38,786 nucleotides of DNA from Nitrososphaerota archaeon (GTDB lineage: Archaea; Thermoproteota; Nitrososphaeria; Nitrososphaerales; Nitrosopumilaceae). Positions 15,666 to 23,202 of the stretch are shown here, in pieces. Positions within the stretch are counted from its first letter, which is position 1, and every line of letters starts with the position of its first letter. The stretch lies in contig JAJPKL010000044.1 in assembly GCA_021323705.1 (NCBI GenBank), positions 1-38,786 of the forward strand, written 5' to 3'. The notes under the pieces are model-generated. The model searched no databases, had not been told where the DNA came from, and saw only the letters and a list, made by a program, of their open reading frames with translations. Made by a program: the position numbers and the translations under genes.

Positions 15666-16096
15666 TATTTTGTCACCAGCACGGGAACTTTTGACCTATG
15701 GACTACGGAATTTGCCACGCTCCCAAGAAACAGTTCGTTTAGGCCGCTTCTGCCTCTTGAGCCAATGACCACTAGGTCATACCTTTTGCTGTTTGCAAAA
15801 TTTGCAATCTCTAAAGATGCGTCGCCATAGACAAGTTTTCCGTGAAACTCCACATCATTCCTTGTTGTTATTTTCTTGGCCTCAGAAATTACCTTTGCTG
15901 CCCCATCTGTCATGTGCGATTTGAACGAGGTTTGCAATCCTATTACTGGTATTGGAGGAGTTGTCGGGATTACACACAGCCCCGTGATTTTTGCACCAAT
16001 TGGTTTTGCAATCTCGATTGCCTCATGTAGTCCATCTAGTGACGGTTTTGACCCGTCAAGAGGCACCAGTATCCTCTTTATTTTCCGGCTAGCCAC
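15665..16096 (-). CDS. Universal stress protein (UspA family)
   Basis: This USP has IKRILVPLDGSKPS at its start and GSRGRSGLNELFLGSVANSV, the ATP-binding-type motif, at its end. The frame is open to a GTG at 16114, but GTG at 16096 overlaps the preceding stop within GTGGCTAG and brings the start close to the first strand, giving 143 aa. It is coupled to the ferredoxin gene downstream. Confidence 0.9.
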   Translation of the reverse strand: MASRKIKRILVPLDGSKPSLDGLHEAIEIAKPIGAKITGLCVIPTTPPIPVIGLQTSFKSHMTDGAAKVISEAKKITTRNDVEFHGKLVYGDASLEIANFANSKRYDLVVIGSRGRSGLNELFLGSVANSVVHRSKVPVLVTK

Positions 16097-16493
16097 TTGG
16101 AACAGCCTCCGCACATGGTGAGATCATCTCTTGTATTCTGAGATCGTGGATTTTCTCCTCAGTATTTCCAATAACGGATTCGAGATCATACCTATTGTCC
16201 ATTATGAAGATCAAGCTTCTAGGACCAAGCGGAATAGATACAATCTTTGCCATTTTCCTACAAATTACAAATTGTTCAACAGGACCAAACTCATCATCAA
16301 ATTCTTGCAACAAGGAGTGATGCAGTCTGAATCCCATGGAAAAAATCTCTTGTTTCTCTTTTGGAAGGTGGATCTCGCTTTTAGAGATCATTGACTCTAT
16401 CCTTCCCCTCTCATTTATCAGCATGACATGCCTGATTCCGTTATCAGGCAGATCTGCTAGCTTACTTGGTATTGCAGATTCTTTTTCTTGCAT
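16089..16493 (-). CDS. DUF6659/roadblock-like regulatory protein, first gene of the USP-ferredoxin operon
   Basis: This 134-aa protein has the run RHVMLINERGRIESMISKSE, then FGPVEQFVICRKMAKIVSIPLGPRSLIFIM, a sandwich pattern like the thaumarchaeal DUF6659 or roadblock/profilin-type sensor proteins. The family name is from memory and less sure than the fold pattern. It heads the operon; operator site B lies 46 bases upstream of its ATG. Confidence 0.6.
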   Translation of the reverse strand: MQEKESAIPSKLADLPDNGIRHVMLINERGRIESMISKSEIHLPKEKQEIFSMGFRLHHSLLQEFDDEFGPVEQFVICRKMAKIVSIPLGPRSLIFIMDNRYDLESVIGNTEEKIHDLRIQEMISPCAEAVPSG

Positions 16494-16538
16494 GAGACAA
16501 AGATATAATTTAGAATAGAAAAGGCCTTGCAGGAATTT

Positions 16539-16554
16539 GCAATAATTTTATTGC
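16539..16554. promoter_or_regulatory. Palindromic operator, site B (USP-ferredoxin operon)
   Basis: GCAATAATTTTATTGC is identical to site A and lies 46 bases before the start at 16493, with an AT-rich TATA region (CTAAATTATAT on the - strand) between. The only other neighbour is the 3' end of the gene at 16591. Confidence 0.8.
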
Positions 16555-16590
16555 ATTCAAGATTCATGGTTTTTGCAGTATACAGTATAG

Positions 16591-17136
16591 TTACTTGCGC
16601 CATGACGCCGTACTCTTGTCTATCTTTATTACCAGCGTATTATCTGTATAGTCAAATTCTGTCTTTGCACCCAAGTCATGGAATACATTTTCATAGAATG
16701 TCTTAAAGTATAACGACCAGTTCTCTCCCATGTCGTGCTGCATCACAATCTCGTGCGTTCTGTCATCTTCATACTCGGTCAAGTTAAAGCCCGACCTCTG
16801 GGCCCTTGCCTTCAATATGGAGAGCCACGCGTCAACATCATGCCTTCCTCGCATGTACAGGTTCATGTCCTTTGCCATGCGAACCGAAAGATTGGCGATT
16901 GTCTTTTGTACCTTGTCTTTTTCCACCAACTTGAACAGCTCAATGAGAAACGGTTTTGGCATCACTGCCCAACCTGCTGCCACTGCATTTATCTCCCATT
17001 CTACGTGTGAATCAAGTATCTGACTTACAAGAGCGTTGGGACTGAGCTTTTGCTTCTTGGCAAAGACTTTGATCTTGTTCCAAGTGTTGCTGTCAAGTCG
17101 GAGTGAGACAGACTCTGTCTGCTTTTTGCCTTCCAT
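16591..17136 (-). CDS. Ribbon-helix-helix-type protein with C-terminal sensor-like domain
   Basis: This 181-aa protein begins with SVSLRLDSNTWNKIKVFAKKQKLSPNALVSQILDSH, an RHH (Arc/MetJ-like) DNA-binding pattern. The remaining roughly 130 residues form an unrecognised mixed domain with Trp/Tyr-rich segments (ENWSLYFKTFYENVFHDLG). It is flanked by operator sites B and C, so it is a candidate for the protein that binds the palindromes. Direct evidence is lacking. Confidence 0.65.
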   Translation of the reverse strand: MEGKKQTESVSLRLDSNTWNKIKVFAKKQKLSPNALVSQILDSHVEWEINAVAAGWAVMPKPFLIELFKLVEKDKVQKTIANLSVRMAKDMNLYMRGRHDVDAWLSILKARAQRSGFNLTEYEDDRTHEIVMQHDMGENWSLYFKTFYENVFHDLGAKTEFDYTDNTLVIKIDKSTASWRK

Positions 17137-17268
17137 TCCATCACATTATTCTTTTTTTTATATATTAACGATTTTGGATATGTCCAGAAATGATAATTAC
17201 CCGTATTCTTACATATGTAAAAGACTAGTCATGCGTTATTGCAAATGATTGCAAAAGGTAACAAAAAT

Positions 17269-17284
17269 GCAATAAAATTATTGC
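17269..17284. promoter_or_regulatory. Palindromic operator, site C (Rieske operon)
   Basis: GCAATAAAATTATTGC is the site A sequence in inverse orientation. It is about 20 bases upstream of the TATA-like TTTCTATAG, which lies some 28 bases before the ATG at 17333. Two further half-like TTGCAAA sites lie at about 17239-17256. The RHH gene starts 133 bases away on the other side. Confidence 0.78.
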
Positions 17285-17332
17285 AAATTAGCAGCTGGCT
17301 TTTTCTATAGCGAGTGTGTACTATCCTTCAAA

Positions 17333-17656
17333 ATGAGTCAGGAGTTTGTAAGCGTGCTTAAAACAAAGGACTTGGAAAGTGGCAAGATGAAATCTGTCAG
17401 TTTCGGAAACGATGTCGTGTGCGTTATAAATCTTGGAGGGAACTTTTATGCGATAAACAACGTTTGTACCCACGAGGGCGGTCCGCTTGATGAAGGTACA
17501 CTGGACGGCTTTGAGGTAGAGTGCCCCTGGCATGGTGCAAGGTTTGACATAAGAACTGGCGAGGTCAAGGCACCGCCGGCAGAACAACCTGTATCAACAT
17601 ACCAGATAAAAATCCAGGGAGATGAGATTCTAATACGAAGACAGCCCAAGAACTGA
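17333..17656 (+). CDS. Rieske-type [2Fe-2S] ferredoxin
   Basis: This 107-aa protein is a small soluble Rieske domain with full ligand motifs CTH (in NNVCTHEGGPL) and CPWHG. It probably passes electrons from the FAD reductase encoded downstream to an unknown acceptor. Its stop overlaps the CTG start of a 35-aa zinc-ribbon ORF, and it shares operator site C. Confidence 0.93.
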   Translation: MSQEFVSVLKTKDLESGKMKSVSFGNDVVCVINLGGNFYAINNVCTHEGGPLDEGTLDGFEVECPWHGARFDIRTGEVKAPPAEQPVSTYQIKIQGDEILIRRQPKN

Positions 17657-17760
17657 GCAAGCAAAAAAAGATCTGCAAGAGGTGCAAGACAGAGTACGAG
17701 GAGGAAAACGGGTATCCAGTATGCGATTATTGCCTGAAATATCTGGACAACTGGGAGTGA
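17653..17760 (+). CDS. 35-aa zinc-ribbon microprotein, copy 1
   Basis: It begins at a CTG overlapping the Rieske stop (CTGA) and holds CKRC and CDYC, a minimal zinc ribbon. Residues from KKICKRC to the C-terminal WE (31 residues) equal those of copy 2 at 21110-21220, although eight codons differ, all by synonymous changes. That pattern strongly supports real translation. The start codon is inferred; no ATG, GTG or TTG is available in frame. It ends five bases before the FAD reductase start. Confidence 0.7.
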   Translation: MSKQKKICKRCKTEYEEENGYPVCDYCLKYLDNWE

Positions 17761-17765
17761 GAAGG

Positions 17766-19004
17766 ATGGAGGAGTTTGACTATATCATAATCGGCGGCGG
17801 CCTTGCTGGAGGAAATGCCGCAATCTCGATTAGAGAAAATGACCCAAATGGCAGCATCCTGTTGATTGCCAACGAAAATCACATACCATACGATCGTGTC
17901 CCACTCTCAAAGAATTTCCTATATGGAAATATGCCAAGAGAGGTCCTATACTTTAAAAAACAAGACTATTATGACTTGCAAAAAATAAAAATTCTCACCG
18001 GCAAGACAGTAACTCTTCTTGATACCAAAGACAAGACGATTATTTTGGAAGATAAATCGCGCATACATTTTGGAAAGCTTCTTCTGGCAACAGGAGGAGT
18101 TGCTCGCAACCTTGACATTCCAGGATCAAACTTGAAAAACGTCTTTTATCTGCGGACAATCGACGACAGCGAACAAGTCAAGAAAGCAATGCAAACTGCA
18201 AAAAATGTCCTAGTCATAGGAGGCGGATTTATTGGGTGTGAGCTTGCGTCATCTTTTGCCAAGAAGGGGCTCAAGACAACCATCATAGAGGTGGGAAGCA
18301 AGATTCTGGGAAGAGTTTTTGACGAGGATACCGCAGTGTGGGTTCAAAATTACTTTGAAAAGAAGGGAATACGGATTCTTACAGGCACCGTGCCAAGCAA
18401 GATAATAGAAAAGAATGGGAGGGCAGTGGGTGTAGAATCCAAATCAGGTGAGATACTGGAGGCAGACTTTGTAATTGTCGGAATAGGGATATCGCCCAAT
18501 GTGGAACTTGCGAAAAATGCAGGATTGAAGGTGGACAACGGCATATGGTGCGACGAGTACCTCCAGACATCTGATCTTGACGTTTATGCGGCAGGGGATG
18601 TGGCCAACTTTTACAGCCCCGTCTTCAAGAGGCAGATGAGGCTTGAACACTATGATCTGACAATAAGACAAGGAAAAACTGCTGGTGCTAACATGACAGG
18701 AAGATGCGAACCTCTGGTCGACCTGCCCTACTTTTTCTCTTTCATGTTTGACATCCGGATTGAGGTCTATGGTGACATGGGGAAATATGACAATGTGGTT
18801 GTCAGGGGAAGGCCAGAGGAAGGCCATTTTGTCAAGTTGTATCTTCTTGATGGCGTGGTAAACGCAGTAATGCTTGTAAACAGCAGGGAAGATGCCGGTG
18901 CCATCAAGAAACTTATCCTTTCGCGCCACAAATTAAGCGATTTTGCGTTGTTAAAGGATCAGTCAACTCCCCTCGGGCAGATGCTTGCAAAGGAGATTTT
19001 ATGA
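17766..19004 (+). CDS. FAD-dependent NAD(P)H:ferredoxin/rubredoxin reductase-like protein
   Basis: This 412-aa protein has two dinucleotide-binding motifs, GGGLAGG near residue 12 for FAD and [12 protein letters not shown] near 150 for NAD(P)H, plus the late FAD block [11 protein letters not shown]. The layout is that of ferredoxin or rubredoxin reductases partnering Rieske proteins. The frame is open to 17682, but ATG 17766 has a GAGAAGG ribosome site and starts right at the FAD fold. It overlaps the DUF488 gene as ATGA. Confidence 0.9.
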   Translation: MEEFDYIIIGGGLAGGNAAISIRENDPNGSILLIANENHIPYDRVPLSKNFLYGNMPREVLYFKKQDYYDLQKIKILTGKTVTLLDTKDKTIILEDKSRIHFGKLLLATGGVARNLDIPGSNLKNVFYLRTIDDSEQVKKAMQTAKNVLVIGGGFIGCELASSFAKKGLKTTIIEVGSKILGRVFDEDTAVWVQNYFEKKGIRILTGTVPSKIIEKNGRAVGVESKSGEILEADFVIVGIGISPNVELAKNAGLKVDNGIWCDEYLQTSDLDVYAAGDVANFYSPVFKRQMRLEHYDLTIRQGKTAGANMTGRCEPLVDLPYFFSFMFDIRIEVYGDMGKYDNVVVRGRPEEGHFVKLYLLDGVVNAVMLVNSREDAGAIKKLILSRHKLSDFALLKDQSTPLGQMLAKEIL

Positions 19005-19360
19005 TAAAGATCAAGAGAATTTACGAACCTCCCTCTCAAAGCGACGGATTCAGAGTACTTGTAGACGGCCTGTGGCCTCGGGGGTTTGCCAAAGACGACG
19101 CGAAGATAGACCTTTGGATGAAAGAGATTGCCCCGTCTGGGGAATTGCGAAAATGGTTCTCACATGATCCCAAAAAATGGGAGAGATTCAAGTCAAGATA
19201 CAAAAAAGAACTTGAGAAAAAATCAGGATTGGTCAAGGAAATAAAAAAGATCGAAAAAGAGAACAAGGTTGTAACCCTTCTCTTCGCTACAAAGGATGAA
19301 ACGCATAGTAACGTGCATGTTTTAAACGAGATTCTTAGAAAACGATCACAACAAAGTTGA
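19001..19360 (+). CDS. DUF488 (YeaO-like) family protein
   Basis: This 119-aa protein has [29 protein letters not shown] and [16 protein letters not shown], the hallmarks of the short YeaO-type DUF488 proteins. Function is unknown. It overlaps the reductase stop by four bases and ends the Rieske operon. A longer DUF488 paralogue lies at 22178. Confidence 0.88.
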   Translation: MIKIKRIYEPPSQSDGFRVLVDGLWPRGFAKDDAKIDLWMKEIAPSGELRKWFSHDPKKWERFKSRYKKELEKKSGLVKEIKKIEKENKVVTLLFATKDETHSNVHVLNEILRKRSQQS

Positions 19361-19393
19361 TTTAGAGTTTTGTGTTTGACTTGGATTTACATG

Positions 19394-19705
19394 CTACTTT
19401 AACTTGTCTCTTAGTCTTTTCAGAGCCATATATCTATCATCGATGTCAGATATTATCTTTTTAATCTCGTCATATTCCATGCTTAGAAGCTTCCAATCCT
19501 CCCAATTATCGGAGCTTATTACCGTATGGCCCCTTCTTTTGTAAAGTTTTTTTCTTAACGTGAGAAATTCCCTCTCAACTTTTTTCCTTTTCAAAATCAA
19601 GGAGTGTATTTCATTTATGATACTATCGGATTTAGAAATGTGTAACTTTGACCTTGCGTCAGAAAGACTCGTCTTGGAAGTCAAGCGGGAATGACCTTCT
19701 TTCAT
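19394..19705 (-). CDS. Coiled-coil protein of unknown function
   Basis: This 103-aa, highly charged and mostly helical protein (HSLILKRKKVEREFLTLRKKLYKRRG) has a second helix near its C-terminus. No family is recognised. Its start overlaps the stop of the CBS gene (ATGA), so it is translationally coupled to it and is probably a partner. Confidence 0.6.
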   Translation of the reverse strand: MKEGHSRLTSKTSLSDARSKLHISKSDSIINEIHSLILKRKKVEREFLTLRKKLYKRRGHTVISSDNWEDWKLLSMEYDEIKKIISDIDDRYMALKRLRDKLK

Positions 19706-20325
19706 ACCTTCCTTGAGCGAGAGACCGCCTCAAGTATGGCTTTTGCTAATCCTGGTCGTTTTGTAGAGGACAGTAGCATGGCAAGATCCCTTGCAACAAC
19801 CATTCCCACAAGTTTGCCATCCTGCACTACAGGAATCCGCCGTATGCTGTTTTTCATCATGATATCTGCTACATTTTCGACGGTATCTAGCGGAGATGCA
19901 TAAACAAGTGGCCTTGAGGCTATGACCCCAAGTGAGAGTTCTGCAAGCCTCTTGTCAAAGACGGTCAACTCGCACAAAATGTCTCGCTCGGTCACCATGC
20001 CAAACGGTTTGCCTTTTGCAGTAACTACAATACATCCGACTCCTTTCTGAATCATCAGAGTTGCAGCATCAAGGGCAGAGTTTGAGACATCAAGGCTTGC
20101 AACATCTTTCCGCATAATCTGTCCCACTGGAATGTTGCCTTCCTCGTAAATTACCTCCAAGGCATCCTTTCTTATGAGATTATCAATTATTTTTTGGACA
20201 TCGACAATGTCCATTCTTACTTTCTTGGCAATTCGTTCTACCGATAGGTCCGAATACAGGTACATTGAATCTATGAGTTTTACCTTCGCATGCAAATCAT
20301 TTGATTTCTCAAGCAGAGTTGTCAT
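19702..20325 (-). CDS. CBS-domain pair protein with N-terminal HTH
   Basis: This 207-aa protein has an HTH-like start (LSVERIAKKVRMDIVDVQKIIDNLIRKDAL), then two CBS motifs (about 75-130 and 140-195; GCIVVTAKGKPFGMVTERDIL and RIPVVQDGKLVGMVVARDL), which bind adenine nucleotides. The frame is open to an ATG at 20397, but that would put operator site D inside the gene. ATG 20325 has a TATA-like ACTAAATAG 29 bases upstream and the operator about 50 bases upstream, as at the other sites. Confidence 0.82.
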   Translation of the reverse strand: MTTLLEKSNDLHAKVKLIDSMYLYSDLSVERIAKKVRMDIVDVQKIIDNLIRKDALEVIYEEGNIPVGQIMRKDVASLDVSNSALDAATLMIQKGVGCIVVTAKGKPFGMVTERDILCELTVFDKRLAELSLGVIASRPLVYASPLDTVENVADIMMKNSIRRIPVVQDGKLVGMVVARDLAMLLSSTKRPGLAKAILEAVSRSRKV

Positions 20326-20374
20326 TTCCAATATAGATTGCTCTTCAGCTCTATTTAGTGTACAGCATGAGATT

Positions 20375-20390
20375 GCAATAATTCTATTGC
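20375..20390. promoter_or_regulatory. Palindromic operator, site D (divergent CBS and Rieske-variant genes)
   Basis: GCAATAATTCTATTGC differs from site A by one base. It lies midway between two divergent leaderless promoters: about 50 bases from ATG 20325 on the - strand and 37 bases from ATG 20427 on the + strand, whose TATA-like TTTATCAT sits near 20400. One operator may therefore control both genes. Confidence 0.75.
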
Positions 20391-20426
20391 ATCCCATTTA
20401 TCATAAAGCCTTAACATATGTTATTC

Positions 20427-20780
20427 ATGGCTACACAAGGTAAAGTATTGCGTAGGATTGGAAACATCAGAGATATCGATGATGACAAGATCTCAAGAGT
20501 TGAGGTAGAAGGCAGATCCATCATACTTGTACGAAAAGGAAAGGACGTGTACGCGATAGATTCTGTCTGTGGCGAAGGATGCAAGTCTCTCTGCGATGGC
20601 ATACTGGAGGGATTTTTCATACGATGTCCGTGGTACCATGAATACTATGACATACGAACAGGCAAGCCGCTTGGAGTATCGCATTGCAAGTCTTCCATCA
20701 GAGTATATGAGAACAGGGTAAATGAGACAAACGGAGACATTTTTGTATACATTGATGCAAACGATAGCGCAAATGCATAA
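20427..20780 (+). CDS. Rieske-fold protein with altered cluster ligands
   Basis: This 117-aa protein aligns without gaps to the Rieske protein at 17333 around the cluster. The first His is replaced (CTH becomes CGE) and CPWHG reads CPWYH, so that His is a Tyr with a new His next to it. Two extra Cys appear in the first loop (VCGEGCKSLCDG). Four Cys plus one displaced His could hold an all-Cys cluster or another metal; loss of any cluster is also possible. ATG 20427 is chosen by its TATA box 26 bases upstream; the frame is open to 20418. Confidence 0.8.
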   Translation: MATQGKVLRRIGNIRDIDDDKISRVEVEGRSIILVRKGKDVYAIDSVCGEGCKSLCDGILEGFFIRCPWYHEYYDIRTGKPLGVSHCKSSIRVYENRVNETNGDIFVYIDANDSANA

Positions 20781-20797
20781 AATAAATTTCTAAAAGA

Positions 20798-20944
20798 CTA
20801 ATCTTCTGGCTCGCATGATTCCTTTATGGTATTGCAGCATTTCTTGCAATATATCCTATCTTCACAACCGCACCAGTCAGACGACCCGCAAACAATACAA
20901 TGAAAATCTAGATCATCGGATAATTTTGGTTCTACCCTTATCAC
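20798..20944 (-). CDS. 48-aa Cys-rich microprotein
   Basis: It starts at GTG and holds CIVCGSSDWCGCEDRIYCKKCCNTIKESC cut by few other residues, nine Cys in all, so it probably binds two zinc ions or an Fe-S cluster. The start overlaps the stop region of the upstream 52-aa gene. It is the last gene of a five-gene operon starting at 21803. Confidence 0.65.
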   Translation of the reverse strand: MIRVEPKLSDDLDFHCIVCGSSDWCGCEDRIYCKKCCNTIKESCEPED

Positions 20945-20946
20945 AC

Positions 20947-21105
20947 CTAGTCCCCTCCCATCGTATCGCATGCACACAGCCCATACTCGTCAATTCTAGT
21001 CTTACAGACTGCGCATTCCTCTCCATAGCGTACCTCCCATGCTTCTTTTGAATACATGTGAAGATGATCGTCAATCTCCTTTGGAATCAAGTTCTTTTCT
21101 GCCAT
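20947..21105 (-). CDS. 52-aa Cys-rich microprotein
   Basis: It begins MAEKNLIPKEIDDHLHMYSKEAW and has four Cys near the C-terminus (CAVC ... CAC), a likely zinc site. Its ATG lies five bases after the stop of microprotein copy 2. No family is recognised. Confidence 0.65.
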   Translation of the reverse strand: MAEKNLIPKEIDDHLHMYSKEAWEVRYGEECAVCKTRIDEYGLCACDTMGGD

Positions 21106-21109
21106 ATTC

Positions 21110-21220
21110 TCACTCCCAGTTGTCAAGATATTTCAGGCAGTAATCGCATACGGGGTAGCCATTTTCTTCTTCGTACTCTGTCTTGCACCTCTTGCAGATC
21201 TTTTTTGGCTTTGCTGCCAC
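21110..21220 (-). CDS. 36-aa zinc-ribbon microprotein, copy 2
   Basis: From GTG it reads MAAKPKKICKRC and ends YLDNWE. The 31-residue core is identical to copy 1 (17653-17760) while eight codons differ silently. CKRC and CDYC form the zinc ribbon. It lies inside the microprotein operon, five bases before the 52-aa gene. Confidence 0.72.
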   Translation of the reverse strand: MAAKPKKICKRCKTEYEEENGYPVCDYCLKYLDNWE

Positions 21221-21252
21221 CTGTGCCTGCTCTACAATGTATCATCACCGTC

Positions 21253-21414
21253 TCATAGGCTCTCAAGTTTCGAGATGAGTCCCTCTATCTTTTCCGCATC
21301 TATTGCAAAATCTGGGTCAATGCTCTCGGTTGGGCATGCACCTTCGGCGAATTTTAGGATCTCAATGAGCGTCTTGATCTCTTTTTCATCCAATGAGACT
21401 TGTTTTTCTGTCAT
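21253..21414 (-). CDS. 53-aa small acidic helical protein
   Basis: It begins MTEKQVSLDEKEIKTLIEIL, is acidic and probably all-helical with one Cys. Its ATG overlaps the upstream stop (ATGA), showing coupling to the 130-aa gene. No family is recognised. Confidence 0.65.
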   Translation of the reverse strand: MTEKQVSLDEKEIKTLIEILKFAEGACPTESIDPDFAIDAEKIEGLISKLESL

Positions 21415-21803
21415 CTTAGTGCGTCACCTGCTACCATTCGTTTTGCCATGTTGCGAAGCCATGCAATATGTCCAGAGCTTGTTACCTTACTACCATCAAT
21501 CGTAGTCTTTTGTGCATTATGGCCGTTTCTTGCAATAATCTCTTCTTTCTTGATTGAGAGGTCTTGTCTAAACTCTACCAATATCTTCAACAGATTCTTC
21601 CTGTTGTCATAAAAGTTGACAAGATCGTATTGGGCAAGAAAGGTATCTTTTGATTTGCTGTGTTTTGTAGAAATGTCCTTGTAGACAAGCCTTGACCTCG
21701 GAGGCATTCTCTGGCGTTCAAGTTTTTTCAATATGGGTTCATTGTGTTTCCAAAAAAGTCCAACATCCATATTGTGAATTTTTTGAGATGATATTCCATT
21801 CAT
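21411..21803 (-). CDS. Unknown basic protein heading the microprotein operon
   Basis: This 130-aa basic protein (MNGISSQKIHNMDVGLFWKH) has RQRMPPRSRLVYKD and a helical C-terminal half. It has no Cys motif and no family I recognise. A TATA-like GTTTAAATTAAAT lies about 26 bases before the ATG, so it starts the operon 21803-20798. A degenerate TTGCAA-TTGCAA pair at about 21888-21906 lies upstream. Confidence 0.65.
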   Translation of the reverse strand: MNGISSQKIHNMDVGLFWKHNEPILKKLERQRMPPRSRLVYKDISTKHSKSKDTFLAQYDLVNFYDNRKNLLKILVEFRQDLSIKKEEIIARNGHNAQKTTIDGSKVTSSGHIAWLRNMAKRMVAGDALR

Positions 21804-21972
21804 GACACTTGATTCTCATAATTTAATTTAAACACAAACTTGGATTCTCATAGCTGATAACGTGCAAGACAAATGTCATGGATTGATTGCAATAGAGTAA
21901 TTTGCAATTGTAAATTTCAGTTTTGATAATCAAGACACTTGTTTATTATAAAATAAATAAAGTTATCATCAA

Positions 21973-22167
21973 ATGAATATTTACTACAAAAGACAAATCC
22001 ACTGCGTGGGGTGCGGTCAATTCATAGGCGAAGTTGATTGCGAGGCAAAGGTCCTTCTTCCACGGTGCGGAACATGTTCAAACTCTGAAAGTGATGGAAA
22101 TGACCTTCTCACGTTTATGGCAGAAAGGTTTGAGAATACAGTTAAGAACATAATTGTATCTCACTAG
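21973..22167 (+). CDS. 64-aa zinc-ribbon protein
   Basis: It begins MNIYYKRQIHCVGCG and carries CVGC ... CGTC (residues 11-35), a zinc ribbon, plus a helical tail. It is followed 10 bases later by the DUF488 gene and probably shares its transcript. An AT-rich TATA region (TATAAAATAAATAA) lies upstream. Confidence 0.72.
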   Translation: MNIYYKRQIHCVGCGQFIGEVDCEAKVLLPRCGTCSNSESDGNDLLTFMAERFENTVKNIIVSH

Positions 22168-22177
22168 AGTGATTTTC

Positions 22178-22699
22178 ATGACCACGATATTTGTTGTCGG
22201 TCACTCGACTCGCACGATAGAGTCCTTTATCGAGTTGTTACAGGCGCATTCAGTCAATCTTCTTGTAGATATTCGAACTATTCCAAGATCAAGACACAAT
22301 CCCCAGTTCAACGAGGACAATCTCAAAAAAATACTGAAAGAAAACAAGATAGGCTATCTGCACATGAAAGGCTTGGGCGGCTTGAGACACACAACCAAAG
22401 ATTCAGTAAATTTAGGCTGGCTTAATGCATCATTTCGCGGTTTTGCAGATTACATGCAGACAGGAGAGTTCGAGTCGTCGCTTGAGGAACTGATTGACCT
22501 GAGCAAAAAACATACTGTGGCAATCATGTGTGCGGAGGGAAACCCGTTTAGGTGCCACAGGTCCCTTGTAGCAGATGCGTTGCTTGTAAGACATATCAAG
22601 GCACTTCACATCTCAAGCAAGAAATCTTCTCGCAAACACGTGCTAACTCCATTTGCCAAAGTCAAAGGCCACAAGATAACATACCCAGAGCAGCCATGA
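22178..22699 (+). CDS. DUF488 family protein (long type)
   Basis: This 173-aa protein starts MTTIFVVGHSTRTIESFIELL and shows VDIRTIPRSRHNPQFN, LGGLRH and MCAEGNPFRCHRSLVADAL, the full DUF488 signature, with conserved Arg, Cys and His. The role is unknown; nucleic-acid or redox links have been suggested for the family. ATG 22178 is preferred over an upstream TTG. It overlaps the glycosylase gene as ATGA. Confidence 0.88.
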   Translation: MTTIFVVGHSTRTIESFIELLQAHSVNLLVDIRTIPRSRHNPQFNEDNLKKILKENKIGYLHMKGLGGLRHTTKDSVNLGWLNASFRGFADYMQTGEFESSLEELIDLSKKHTVAIMCAEGNPFRCHRSLVADALLVRHIKALHISSKKSSRKHVLTPFAKVKGHKITYPEQP

Positions 22700-23202
22700 T
22701 AAGATACAGGGTATCAAAAGGAATGAGGATTCTCTTTGTTGGAATAAACCCACATCCAGGATCGTACAGACGAGGTGTGCCATTCTCAAACAACAAGATG
22801 TTCTGGTATCTTTTGAGCAGGTCTGGCTGCATATTGGAAAGTATTGACGAGGTGAGAGATGATCATCGACTAAAGAGATTGTACAATACAAAGTTCAACC
22901 AAGTATACAAGTATGGTTTTTTAAACGTGGTAAACAGGCCAACCCGTGACATATCAATGATCATAGAAGGCGAGGAAAAAAGAGGCAGAAGAACTATCCT
23001 AGAATCCATAAAAAATTACAAACCTAAGGTTGTATGTTTTATAGGAAAAGTTGCCTATGAAAAGTTTGCAGGAACAAAGAACTTCAAATCCGGATGGCAG
23101 GACGACATATTCTTCTCAAAATCATTTGTGATGCATTTTCCCTTGCGAGGTAGAGCATCTGTCAGAATAACGGATCTCAAAGAGGTCCTGAAACACTCAT
23201 GA
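22696..23202 (+). CDS. Mismatch-specific uracil/thymine-DNA glycosylase (MUG/TDG-like)
   Basis: This 168-aa protein has MRILFVGINPHPGSYRRGVPFSNNKMFWYLL, the MUG/TDG motif with the catalytic Asn in GINP, and NVVNRPTRD further on. The second motif (HFPLRGRASVR) departs from the usual NPSG form. It would remove uracil or thymine from mismatches. ATG 22696 overlaps the DUF488 stop; the frame is open further upstream only inside the DUF488 gene. Confidence 0.82.
   Translation: MIRYRVSKGMRILFVGINPHPGSYRRGVPFSNNKMFWYLLSRSGCILESIDEVRDDHRLKRLYNTKFNQVYKYGFLNVVNRPTRDISMIIEGEEKRGRRTILESIKNYKPKVVCFIGKVAYEKFAGTKNFKSGWQDDIFFSKSFVMHFPLRGRASVRITDLKEVLKHS

Noticed and set aside
21888-21906. A fifth copy of the regulon palindrome
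   Set aside because: Half-sites TTGCAA are present but the spacing is 17 instead of 16 and the centre differs; it is kept only as a weak site.
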